Of a DNA stretch of 64,000 bases, positions 10,483-20,776 are shown in pieces. The DNA is from Peronospora farinosa. Taxonomy: Eukaryota > Oomycota > Peronosporomycetes > Peronosporales > Peronosporaceae. Numbering within the stretch: position 1 is the stretch's first letter; each line of letters begins with the position of its first letter. The translations under genes were made by a program, and so were the position numbers. The DNA lies in assembly GCA_947646735.1 (NCBI GenBank), contig CANTFK010000663.1, positions 62,001 through 126,000 of the forward strand, read 5' to 3'. Below the pieces are notes generated by a model. The model searched no databases, was not told where the DNA came from, and saw only the letters and a list, made by a program, of their open reading frames with translations.

Positions 10483-11083
10483 TGTAACAGGACATCTAGT
10501 TACACGCAAACATTATTTAATATACTTAATGTTTGGTCTAAAAGTATCCATGACTTCTTTTGATCTGTCACTTGGGTGCGATACACAAACGTGATCCACC
10601 CTCGTAGATGTGATATCCATTGATGGATTTACATGAGAAGGGATGACGCTAGTTGAAGCTAGGCATCGCGACGTCTCCGAAGGACGTCATTCGCAAGCTT
10701 AAATCTAGATTTAAGCTCATGCGTCAGGATACGCTTCTAAAGAGTCGCGTATCCGATCTATATACATATATAGCCAATCAGTAGTTAGGGTTTATGTTTA
10801 ATTCTAATTCATTAATTATAGCTCAGTCTTGAATTCAATAACACATACGCACCACGCACGAGAAGCTGGAAAAGCTTCTGCGTGACGTCGGTAACTTCTT
10901 GTTTAAAAGTTCGTTGCTCTCTCGCTTAAGCGAGAGGCAATTGGTGGTACGACTGCTTAAGCAGTCGACCAACCACACAACCACCCTCGCACGCGAAGGT
11001 AAGACGGTCTGAACGCTTCTTCGCTTGTGCTGAAGGTGTGTGCTAGGTAGCACGAGGCAACTTCGTAGAAGTGCCCGTCTACA
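10483..11083 (+). repeat. 5' LTR of Gypsy element 1
   Basis: 601 bp, starts TGTAACAGGACATC and ends CCGTCTACA. It shares U3 variants with the 3' LTR (e.g. ACGTCTCCGAAGG) that the left-arm LTR lacks. It differs from both in the R/U5 part (GAATTCAATAAC, GTGCTAGGTAGC). Its inner hairpin arms (CTCTCGCTTAAGCGAGAG) are shorter than in the other two LTRs. Confidence 0.92.
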
Positions 11084-11085
11084 CT

Positions 11086-11103
11086 TGGTAGCACGAGTAG
11101 TCC
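11086..11103 (+). other. Primer-binding-site-like sequence of Gypsy element 1
   Basis: Two bases after the 5' LTR comes TGGTAGCACGAGTAGTCC. The TGG start and position fit a PBS that pairs with the CCA end of a tRNA. The implied acceptor strand (UCGUGCU plus discriminator A) does not match a tRNA I can name, so the primer is unassigned. Confidence 0.5.
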
Positions 11104-11199
11104 TTCCCACGACCCGTCTCTCTGAGCGTGCGTGTGGTTAAGATGGTCCTTAACATGGACTGAAGTGACTTCCCTCACCTCTCCCAACATCATAGGGAG

Positions 11200-12026
11200 T
11201 TGGCAGAGCATATGGCGCAGGGACATGGTGAACAAGCCCTGGTCAACCTCTTGCATTGTCCTCCTGAGCAACATGTTGCTCAGTTGGAGCCATTTGAGGC
11301 GTTTGTGCTCGGACAGCGTAGAAACGCGTCCGAGGTAAACAGCCAAGCTACGGCTGAGTCCACTAAGACTCAGGATGAGGTTTTGCGTGGATCAAGCTCG
11401 GAACGAGGCGCTCGACAGAGCTTTTGAGACGCTCTCTGCCCGGCCTGCTCAACCGAGGCCCATTAGGATGGACCCTCCGAAGTTCGATGGAACTAGCCCT
11501 CACACGATTGTTCACTGGCTATAAGCAGTTGAGCAATGTGGAGTGGCACAGCTCATTGAAGACGACACCAGAATGGTGTCGTATGCCATGTACAACTTGC
11601 GTGGCAAAGCGTCAGAGTGGGTATACTCTGCGCTGATGGCAAATGCTGATGCGTTTCCATCATGGGCGATCTTTAAGACAAAGATTCGCGCCATGTATCA
11701 GCCGCCTAACAACGAAGTGTTGCTTATGGCGCTCTTCTTTGGAGCACGACAGGCGAAACGCTCTTTGCAAGAATTTTGTGCAGGAGATGCGTTCGCTGTC
11801 GGCGTCCATCAATGGGGAACCGATACCAGAACGTATCAAGGTGGCCACGTTCATGAATGGACTTAGGCACGGCCCATCGTGTCAGGCCCTTTTCAGAAAG
11901 GTGCCAGCGACGATGGAAGAGGCAATTGACATTGCCTTAGTTGAGGAGCAATCCTACAACAGCGCCTCGGCGACAGCCTATTACAGGCCATCGTCCGAGA
12001 AGTCTAATGCCACTCCATGGAGTTAG
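11200..12026 (+). pseudogene. Gypsy gag, frameshifted (element 1)
   Basis: A start-like frame at 11200 (MAEHMAQGHGEQ...) runs to 11427 and the coding then changes frame. The capsid-like stretch with GKASEWVYSALM and MYQPPNN lies near 11543-11800, and PERIKVATFMNGLRHG in a further frame near 11820-11880. A stop (TAA) interrupts around 11521-11523. The nucleocapsid zinc knuckle near 12040-12090 is degenerate (YYKCGKRGSMMTC, missing part of C-x2-C-x4-H-x4-C). The order matches Ty3/Gypsy gag. Confidence 0.75.
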
Positions 12027-15000
12027 TCGATGCAGATGTGATCTACTACAAGTGCGGCAAGCGAGGCAGTATGATGACTTGCCGCTATGTCAAAGTTGCT
12101 GCTGGTGCTAAGGCAGCAAGCAAAAGGTCTCCCAACCCGAAGGGAGGTGCGAAAAACCAGCGTGCACGACGCACGGGTTCAGCACCTGCCCAAGATGGGT
12201 CGGAAAAAAAATGCGGGAGCGCAGTAGGGGCGGGATGTCCTACTGTCACGGACTCTGAAGCTACCCCTAAGTTCAGAGTGATCGAACAAATGGGTAGCAT
12301 AGTCCCTGAGGTTCCTAAAGGTAGGACCTCAACCCTTTTGGTCTATAGCGCTCGAGTACGAGGCTATGACCAAGTGATGATCCTTCTAGTTGATTCGGGT
12401 GCATCACAAAACGTTGTGAAACTCGCGGCTCTGAAAAAGAGTCCGGCGAGTTATGAGTCGCTTTGCCAGGATGGCAAGCGAGAAGAGGCGATCGTTCGTT
12501 TAGCGAACGGCGCGCTCGGTAAATCGGAGGGAGTTCAAGTTGAACTTGTCTTCAGTTTCAGTGACTTCTCTTGTAAAGAGAAGTTCACAGTGCTAGGTAT
12601 GGAGAGTCCGTATGAACTCATCTTAGGCATGCCTTGGCTGGCTAAACACCAACCATGGATAGACTGGACACCGGAAAGGATGTGCTCTTGCGAGAGGCTT
12701 ATGTGGCTGATGTTATGTCCAACACAGTCGAGGGTGCGATGACGGTATGTCAATCGACACCAGGAACTACCCAGCTCGAAAGGAGTGGTGTAGTTAAAAG
12801 TGCCCTGACAGAAAGTTAGGTGACACATATTCCTACCCAGGTCGAAATGACTGGTGTAGTGAATGGGACGATGACAGGTAGTCATGCGTCCAATAGTCCT
12901 GCACAGAGCCGAGAGCCTGTGGCAGTTGATGGTGGGCTGACAGGAAGTCAAGCGCCACAAGAACCGGCACAGAGCCAAGAGCCTGGTGCGGTTGGAAGGA
13001 GTGCGTTAGCTGAGATAGCAACGACACCTTCTTCCAGGTCAAAGGTCGTGGTGACTCGAAGAACGAGAACCAGACGTATTAAGACGATCAAGGGCACGTC
13101 GAAACGAGTGACCCTTGGATCAGTCTCGGTCCAAGAGGACGGACCTACGAACGAGTTGTTCGAGGCCGTCGAAGACAAAATGCTGGAGGCATCCTCAGTT
13201 GAGGTGCTCCAACTTGTCTTGGCATCTGCCGAGGAGATAGTAAATCTCTCGGAGATGACGTGGGATCTGTTCCTGTCCGAACTAAAGGAAGGAAAGATCC
13301 ACGAGATAGTCGCACCAGTTCCAGAAGAGAACGTGATGGACTGTTGCTCGTCGTCCACAATGGACGAGAGCGTTTTGGAGACCGACAAAAAGAAACGGTA
13401 TGCTGCTCAAGGCTGGGATGCCTTGAAGGACAGCCCGTTCTATGATGTTCTGTGGAAACACCGTGATGTGTTTCCAGCAGAAGTGTCGAGCCGCCTACCG
13501 GCCAATAGGGGCATCAGGCACGAGATTGACCTGGAGCCTGGCACCAAGTATTGTGTGACCAGGCAATGGCCGCTGCCGAAGGAACAAGTCGATTACATCG
13601 ATGAGTTCTTCGACAAGCGAGCTAAGGCGGGACATGTACGTGAGAGCAAGTCGCCTCACTGCAGCCCGACCTTCTGTGTGCGTAAAGCAACAGGTGGATG
13701 GCGCGTGGCTCATGCTTATAATAAGCTGAACACGACCACCATTCCGGCTCAAACGCCGATCCCGCGGAAAGATGTATTGTTGAATTCCATGGGAAAGTCA
13801 ACTATCTTTTCCGCGTTGGATCTGAAAGTTGGCTACTATCAAGTTCTCGTGAAGATACTGATGTAGCGAAAACGGCAGTAAGCACCCCAAGCGGTATGCT
13901 GTGGGAGTGGCTTGCGATACCACAAGGGTTGAAAAATGCTCCGGCAACATTCAACTGAGTGGTGGCTTACGTGATGCGTCAGCACCGTGCCTACGCGCCC
14001 CATTACTTTGACGATGTATTCGTGCATAGTAGGGCGGAGGACGGTCTGAGCGCGATAGAGTCGCACAAGCGTCATTTAGACGCTGTGTTGCCGACTCTGG
14101 GTGACGCCCAATTATACGTTAACTTGCAAAAGTGCGTAATAGAGGTCCCCGAGATACCGGTGCTAGGCTGCAGCGTAGGTATACATGGTGTACGAGCAGA
14201 CCCAGAAAAGGTAAAAGCTGTAAAGGAATGGCCAGTCCCACGACATGTGAAGGATCTGCGCCAATTCCTTGGGATCGCTAATTACTTGCATAAGTACAGC
14301 AAGAATTATGCGGAGCAGACCAAGCCATTGTCTAACCTTTTGAAAAAGGATACAGAATGGACTTGTTCAAAGGAACAAGAAGATGTGTTCACTTCAGTGA
14401 AGCAATCTCTTGTAGAGGCACCGATTTTGGCATTGCCAGACGCGGATAAGTCCTTTATCGTCGTCTGCGATGCAAGCAATTTTGCAATCGGCAGCGCGCT
14501 CATGCAGAAGGATGACAACGGCATTGAACGTGTCATTTCTTATCAGTCTCGGCTTTTAAAAGCTGCAGAGCTGAATTACCCTGTGCATGAGAAGGAGCTA
14601 CTTTCAATTAAGTATGCCCTTGTAAAGTTTCGGGTGCACCTCTTGGGCACCGGACCATTTGTGGTTTATACGGATCATATATCACTGCGGACCTCCATAA
14701 ATTCACCGCATGTATCGTCTAGAATGGCGAGATGGCTGACATTCTTCTCTGAATTTAATTTCAAAGTTGAATATAAGCCGGGTAAGTCGAATGTCTTGGC
14801 TGACGCATTATCGCACAGACCAGACTTCGAGGCAAGACACCAGGAAAGTGTGTCTCGTGCGAAAGCACAAGTTGAGTCGTCAACATTGGCAGCCATGAAG
14901 GCCTACCATGTGACGAGTTCAATGGCCTCCGATATCTGGCGACAAGGTTCGTCCTGACTGTAGCCCAAGGAGGGCTACAGTCAGGACGAACCTTGTCGCC

Positions 15001-17037
15001 TACTGTTGGATCATTTTGATGGAGGAAAGTTTAGCCTTCCGTCGTACCTGAAAGCGAAACTAAATCGCTTTAGTTGCAGTGGTGGCCTGTTATGGCATCA
15101 ACTGTCACCCTGTGATCCCTTGAGAATCTATGTCCATCATGACACAAATCTCAAGCTGATGATACTTCACGAATGCCATGATGCGCCATTTAGTAAGCAT
15201 CTGGGCCGTGAAAAGAAATTCTTACGAGTGTCAGAGGAATTTTGGTGGCCCCACCTATCTCGGTGGGTGGCCAACTATATTCGCTCTTGCGAAGAATGTC
15301 AGCGCATAAAGCATGCACCTTCTAGCAGTGCACCACTGAAGCCACTGCCGATATTAACGGATTGTTGGAAGTCGGTCAGTTTGGACTTCATGTTTGTCTT
15401 ACCGCCTGACCATAAAGGCAGGACGGGGCTCGTTGTCTTTGTAGACAGACTGAGCAAGATGGTGCGTTAAGCACCATGTAGCACCAAGATCTCAGGAAAA
15501 GAGGCTGCCCTCTTGTTTCTCAATCACGTGTACAGACTACACGGGATGCCCGAGTTCATAGTATCGGACCGGGCTCCGCGTTTTACGTCGGGTTTTTGGC
15601 GACATGTGTTTGAGCTGCTGGGAAGCAGCTCCACATGTTAACAGCCGATCATCCCCAAACTGATTTCCAAACAGAATGGGCCAATCGAGTCGTGGCGGAT
15701 GTGTTGCGTACAGTAGCGACTCCTAAAGAATGGAGCAAGCAATTGCCATTCGTGAAGCTCGCTATTAATAATAGTGTTCACGCCAGTACGGGTGAAACAC
15801 CGTTTTACATTAACGGACTGCGTCATCCTCGAACGCCAATCTCGTTTGTACGCAGCCCGAGTCTTAGTGGGGGAGGGCCCCTCACTTCGCTCGGTGCGAA
15901 TGCCAAAGAGGGCCCAGGTTGGCCTAGTGACACTGCTAATTTAGCAATGGTCACGACACCTATAGGTGTCACAGAGAAGGCACGGCAAGATGTGCCAGTG
16001 CTCCTTGACGATGACACTATAGTGTTATCAACAGCTTCGACCCATGAACGACCTCTTGGAGGCGTCAAAGGCGAGCTGGATGCTAAAAGCGTGATTGAAC
16101 TCAGCGCTTTGTGGATGAGTGATTAGCCATCACACGTAAAGCCCGTGACGCGATGGCAAGCGCACAGGACAAGCAAAAACAATATGCGGACCAACATGGT
16201 CGCAAAAACAATGAACACTTTAGTGTGGGGGACAAAGTGCTATTAAGTACTGCTACCCTACCTAAACATGCAATTTCTGTACTACCTGGTGGTACTACTA
16301 AACTATTGACCCGATTCATTGGACCCTTTACAGTGGTTGAAGAAGTTTGAGACCTAAACTATAGGCTCACTCTCCCACCGTATATAGACGCACCCCGTAT
16401 TTTACGTGGGTCGTCTGAAACAGTATCTTGATCCAGAAATGATCACATATCCACATTGGTCTAACGAGACCGATGGTGACGTCGACTATGAGTCGAGCGG
16501 CGCGGCCGATCAGGAGACGAGGAAGCCGACAGGCTCACCGTATACGAACGAGGCGATAGAGGACTCGGCGATCGAGGAAGACTCCGCGCTTGACGCTGGT
16601 CTCTCATCACCAGTCGCTCTAGGATGTCCAAACGGGTCTTCAGGCGGTCATACCCCTGACGGTCCCTCGCCCTCACATCGCGCAGATCCGAGGTCAGTCG
16701 CGAGACTTGATTCTCGAGATCTGTCACCTGCCTCTTCAGTCCAGCAGACTCAGCCGCGACTGAACAGCAGCAGGGTAGGCAGCCGCGAGTAGGTGGGCGT
16801 AATCGCCACTCCTATCGGGCGCCACCTGTGTTGGTGGACACGGAAGGGAATACGCGCTTCCTTGTTGGAAGGCTGTTAGCCCACCGGTTTGTGAAGCGAA
16901 AGCTCCAAATCCTTGTCCAGTGGAAGGGTTACCCAACGAGCTTTGACTCGTGGGAGCCTGTGGACGCTTTGCGCGTCGATGTGCCTGGGCTGGTGGATGC
17001 TTATGTGAAGCAGCACCAGCTGTCGTCTTTCTGCTAG
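12017..17037 (+). pseudogene. Gypsy pol: protease, RT, RNase H, integrase, chromodomain (element 1)
   Basis: Recognisable pieces in order: aspartic protease LLVDSGASQNVV (about 12387-12422); RT from about 13480, with KSPHCSPTFCVRK, the stop TAG at 13864-13866 and YFDDVFVHS (about 14002-14028); RNase H FIVVCDASNFAIGSAL (14455-14503) and YTDHISLRT; integrase zinc finger HECHDAPFSKHLG...CEECQRIKH (about 15170-15310), core LDFMF and SDRAPRFTSGFW (about 15570-15600), then TEWANRVVADVL. A polypurine-like linker and SVGDKVLLSTATL follow. The C-terminal chromodomain (16828-17037; LVGRLLAHRF, LQILVQWKGYPTSFDSWEPV) ends at a TAG at 17035-17037. At least three stops or frameshifts break it. The last ~580 bp overlap the antisense gene. 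Confidence 0.85.
14938..15000. repeat. Perfect 29-bp inverted repeat with 5-nt loop inside pol
   Basis: Left arm 14938-14966 and right arm 14972-15000 are exact reverse complements around AAGGA. The right arm and what follows (YSQDEPCRLLLDHF) match the ordinary coding sequence of element 2 near 59920-59955. Element 2 has no left arm there. The left arm is therefore an extra inverted copy inserted between the RNase H and integrase regions, and it creates stops in pol. Confidence 0.9.
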
Positions 17038-17890
17038 GTCCGGAAGGACTAGCAGAAAAAGCGTGGCGAGAATCAATTGGGGGTCGCTTAACACCCAAGA
17101 TTTCATGCGCACGCTTCATGGCGAAGCTGATTCGCTGCGATCGTTGTTTCGTTGCATCTACATGCAAGGTAACACGGCGCCGAAGTTCAGCTTCGTATTC
17201 GTCGGCTGTTTCGTTAGAACGCAGCACGACTGGAATTAAGAAAGCACGACCAAGTGCTTTGCCCTGCTTTTCACACGGGAAAGACGCTATGAAATTTATG
17301 AGCTTCTATAGTTGCACGCTGCAAAAGCGCTGCACTAGACCCATCTGAGTTCATCCACTCAAATGGAGGTGGCATTGGTGGCAAGCCACCACTCACGTAG
17401 CCGCCCTCGCGACGGTGGGATAGTGAGTCCGAAGGTGTACTCGGTGGAGCTTTAAGCTCACACTCACCTGAGTCTGACTCTCCTTTATGCATCAGCTTGA
17501 GAAGTTACATCTAATTGAGTCGCGACTGCTTTTTTTGGAGTAGCGCGCTCATTCTTAGTCGCTGCGCTCGTAGGCGCAGGCGACGAGGTCTTACCTTCGC
17601 TTGCAGGAAGCATACAAGCTTCCTCAAGGACGGGTGCCTCAAATGATGGGGACATATGTCCCATTAACGCGCTTTGCTCATATCCACTTCGGGGTGATGG
17701 GAATGGCGTGCTCTTATTGTAGTCTACAATGAGAGATGGATCTTCATCCACATTATAGTGAGAAGGAAGATTCGTCTCACTGCCTGAAGCACTTTGCGAC
17801 GGCTGCGAATCATCGCGGCGCGTGCGCTTCGAGTTGCACTGCATGGCGCCTTTGCAGCGACCCATCAGCCTTACCACATTTCGGTGGCAT
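16461..17890 (-). CDS. Conserved antisense ORF of the Gypsy family (element 1 copy, frameshifted)
   Basis: Starts with MPPK at 17890, about 105 bp inside the 3' LTR, on the strand opposite gag-pol, and ends at 16461 (about 470 codons). Pieces in order: a basic N-terminus (SKRTRRDDSQPS); an acidic/Ser-rich part with IVDYNKSTPFPSP; a Pro-rich part with GGLPPMPPP; TADEYEAELRRRVTLHVDA; a Gly/Ser part with GQGFGAFASQTGG; a heptad-like coiled coil (VTDLENQVSRLTSDL...); and a tail rich in RS/SR ending HRRHHRSR. Frameshifts near 17865, 17490 and between 17271 and 17227 break it. The same protein, with a different set of breaks, is antisense in element 2. I do not recognise the family; the coiled coil plus SR tail suggests a nuclear or RNA-binding role, which is inference. 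Confidence 0.65.
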
Positions 17891-17983
17891 GAGTACTGAG
17901 CAGACTAAAGCGGCGCGTTTAAAACGGCTCGCAAGTCTCTCTGTCTCTTAGGCGATGTTTTACAAAATGTAAACATCGTTCTA

Positions 17984-17996
17984 AAACGGGGGATGG
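17984..17996 (+). other. Polypurine tract of Gypsy element 1
   Basis: AAAACGGGGGATGG ends directly at the TG of the 3' LTR (17997). The second element has the same GGGGATGG next to its LTR (complement at 56935-56942). This fits the plus-strand primer of reverse transcription. Confidence 0.75.
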
Positions 17997-18599
17997 TGTA
18001 ACAGGACATCTAGTTACACGTAAACCTTAAGTAATATACTTATTGTTTGGTCTAAAAGTATCCATGATTACTTTTGACCTGTCACTTGGGTGCGATACAC
18101 AAACGTGATCCACCCTCGTAGATGTGTTATCCATTGATGGATTTACATGAGAAGGGATGACGCTAGTTGAAGCTAGGCATCGCGACGTCTCCGAAGGACG
18201 TCATTCGCAAACTTAAATCTAGATTTAAGCTCATGCGTCAGGATACGCTTCTAAAGAGTCGCGTATCCGATCTATATACATATATAGCCAATCAGTAGTT
18301 AGGGTTTATGTTTAATTCTAATTCATTAATTATAGCTCAGTCTTGAATTTGCTAACACCGAAGCACCACACACGAGAAGCTGGAAAAGCTTCTGCGTGAC
18401 GTCGATGCCTTCTTGTTTTAGAAGTTCGTTGCACTCTCGCTTAAGCGAGAGTGCAAATGGTGGTACGACTGCTTAAGCAGTCGACCAACCACACAACCAC
18501 CCTCGCACGCGAAGGTAAGACGGTCTGAACGCTTCTTCGCTTGTGCTGAAGGTGTGTGCTAAGTAGCACGAGGCAACTTCATAGAAGTGCCCGTCTACA
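17997..18599 (+). repeat. 3' LTR of Gypsy element 1, mosaic
   Basis: 603 bp. Up to about 18234 it shares diagnostic bases with the element's own 5' LTR (CCCTCGTAGATGTG, ACGTCTCCGAAGG, AGCTCATGCGTCAGG). From 18350 on it shares those of the left-arm LTR (GAATTTGCTAAC, GTGCTAAGTAGC, TTCATAGAAG). The 115 bp in between are the same in all three LTRs, so the crossover lies there. After 18599 comes the hAT remnant that also flanks the left-arm LTR. Confidence 0.88.
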
Positions 18600-19529
18600 A
18601 TGTGAATATAGCGTAATTTCTCCAGATCACATTGCACCAACTTTTGTAACATCCGGACATGCATCTTATATCCGTGCTCGGTAAGCGCCTTTCGCTTTGC
18701 CATCATTGCAAAAGTCCTTGGATCACATAATTTCAGAAGGTCCGTGAATGTTTCCTCTCCACAACCTGCCAGGAAATATCTGCGTCCGCAATAAACCATA
18801 CAATACAGGTTTCAAAGATTCCTGCGTAAGTATCTCCTATTGTAAACAATGAGTACAAATTAGCAGCTAATAAGAGTATTGCATTGATACATCACCGAAA
18901 AAATCTGTTATACGTACGTCTTTAGTGCCTCTCCGTCAACATCCGCTCAGGTTAACAAATCCAGAAAAATCTCATTATCGGCGACTTTTTCGGCTGTTAT
19001 TGGTCCATCTTAGTTTATATGGTGTAGCTCCCGTAGGTGTCTGATCAGGTTGGAGGTACCGATGCCCTTAATACACTTGGAATTTCTTGAATATTTGCTG
19101 CATTTGTACCAATTTGCTTTTTTGCTCTGGCAATTTCTGGTTTTTTCTGGCTGGTTTTCTTAATATGAAGTAAATGTAGTCCAAGATTTTTGTAACCAGC
19201 AGAAGCATCCGACACAGTACGGTTTGCATCCTGTGTGACTGAATCAACCGAGCTAACACTGACCATTGGAGTAATAGACAAGTCCTGAATGTCTTCCATT
19301 AAATAATGTGTGTCAGATGAAAAGTGATGGGTGACGGATTTATTATTTGATTTTTGATTGTATAGTGTAAAGAAGAAAGAAGGTGTTTCTGATGTATGTC
19401 CCGGAAAATTTGGTACATGTACCAACGGGTACCCATGGGTAAGTGGGTTGGGTAAAGTTAATTACCCATACCCAACCCATGAGTCTGTGTATGGGTAATT
19501 ACCCACCGAGTCTGAATCTGGGTACCACC
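18600..19529 (-). mobile_element. Decayed hAT-family transposon remnant (right copy)
   Basis: Reverse complement of 7609-8538, with the same truncation at the LTR edge, the same BED-finger relic and the same GGGTA/TACCC-rich end near 19403-19529. Confidence 0.7.
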
Positions 19530-20217
19530 TCTTATGTCCACCACACCATAAATTTTGTTTAAAATATAAAACACAACACCACACCATACCACAACATTAC
19601 ACCAGGCCAAGCTCAACACACAGACTGTCGCCAATTCGCCGAGTATTCGGAGCTTCTGCGCTGTAGAAGACGTGACGGACGAGCCTGTGACGGAAACTGC
19701 AAGAACAGCAGGATGCCCTTACAAATTTTGTGTTAGAAGTCATCAACTTTACGTTGAATCAGGCAAAGATAGATTTGAAATATAAGATATCTGGTCTTGG
19801 CATTAGTAAATAAGCTAAATATACTGGCCATGGGTCAATATGGTGAGCCGGTGTGGCGAAGTCGCATTCACATCAACCAGCTCGTCGCTTACACTACACA
19901 TTTCCTCAAGCGCATAAAAATTGGTCGGCGCTACGTATGCGAGCTCACAATTTAAGCATGCGGTAATCGAGATATACAATAGATTAGCTTGATATGGACA
20001 TGATAGGGTACTTGCCAATACAGACTTGTGTCAGAATTCTGGTGTGACGCATATTTTATTTAGCTTCTATCTCGGTTATGAAAGAATCCCGATACAACGC
20101 TAACGGTATACGAAGAATGTAGTGGCACTTCAACGCCTTTGCCATCACGGCTCAGCATCCATCATCGGACTCGAAAGCAACTCGCTATCGCCGACCCCTT
20201 GCCGACCAATGCATAAC
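19530..20217. other. Intergenic stretch, no gene seen (right copy)
   Basis: Mirror of about 6921-7600; no recognisable coding sequence. Confidence 0.5.
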
Positions 20218-20633
20218 GTTTTCAATTAACTAACGGCTATAACTCTGGTGTCACAACACGCTCTCGTTGACCTTTCCGCAATGATCACCATAAACTCCTA
20301 CGTGGCACGCAGCTTTCATTGCAGTGTTGCAGTCCAGGTGGGTGGATTATTGTTAGTGGAGCTGCAAGCCGTAATATTGGGCCTTTTACGAGCATTTGTC
20401 GTCGCAAGTTGAAGCTTATAGCTCAAGGGAGGAGCAAGCAGCACTTTACATTGTGCTTACCGATGTACTTGGATAACAGTACGTGGCATACTTTATCAAA
20501 TGATGTGAAAATTCTCAAGCGCGAACAACAATGTGCAGATGACACTGAAGTGCGACATCAGGAGGTTGAGATCGAGATAGGCGGCGTCAAATTTACACTA
20601 CAAGCCCAGCATGAATGGCTTCAGCAGCAGTAG
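20218..20633 (+). pseudogene. CFAP20-like short ORF, right copy with nonsense change
   Basis: Mirror of 6504-6920. The CGA codon at left-copy position 6869 reads TGA here (20268-20270, SR* before PFRN). A frame from the TTG at 20319 to 20633 remains open and nearly identical to the left copy (one Asn-to-Ser change). If the upstream part is coding, the right copy is truncated at its N-terminal side. Confidence 0.4.
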
Positions 20634-20776
20634 CTTAAAACGGATGTGTAATTTTCAGCAGGTACAGCGATGCAGGCATATTAAAGGGGCAACAAAATGA
20701 GCGGATAATGCAATAATCATACAGTTATTCAGTCGGTCGCTTTCACCCTGGTCATCTACTTCTATACTGACTTGAC

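Larger units (their letters stand above)
10483..18599 (+). mobile_element. 8.1-kb chromodomain-type Gypsy LTR retrotransposon, decayed (element 1)
   Basis: LTRs in direct orientation at 10483-11083 and 17997-18599 (TG...CA ends) bound a PBS-like site, gag, a protease with DSGA, reverse transcriptase (YFDD), RNase H, integrase, a C-terminal chromodomain and a purine-rich PPT. An antisense gene fills the space between pol and the 3' LTR. Several stops and frameshifts make the sense frames non-functional as they stand. The flanks (aatga before, atgtg after) share no target duplication, consistent with the 3' LTR being recombinant. Confidence 0.93.

Noticed and set aside
10271..10594. 107-codon Ser/Ala/Asp-rich ORF, a possible secreted effector
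   Set aside because: No signal peptide or RXLR-type motif, low complexity, and its end runs into the LTR.
17997..18599. Ordinary 3' LTR pair usable to date the insertion of element 1
   Set aside because: The LTR is mosaic, so 5'/3' LTR divergence does not measure the age of the element.
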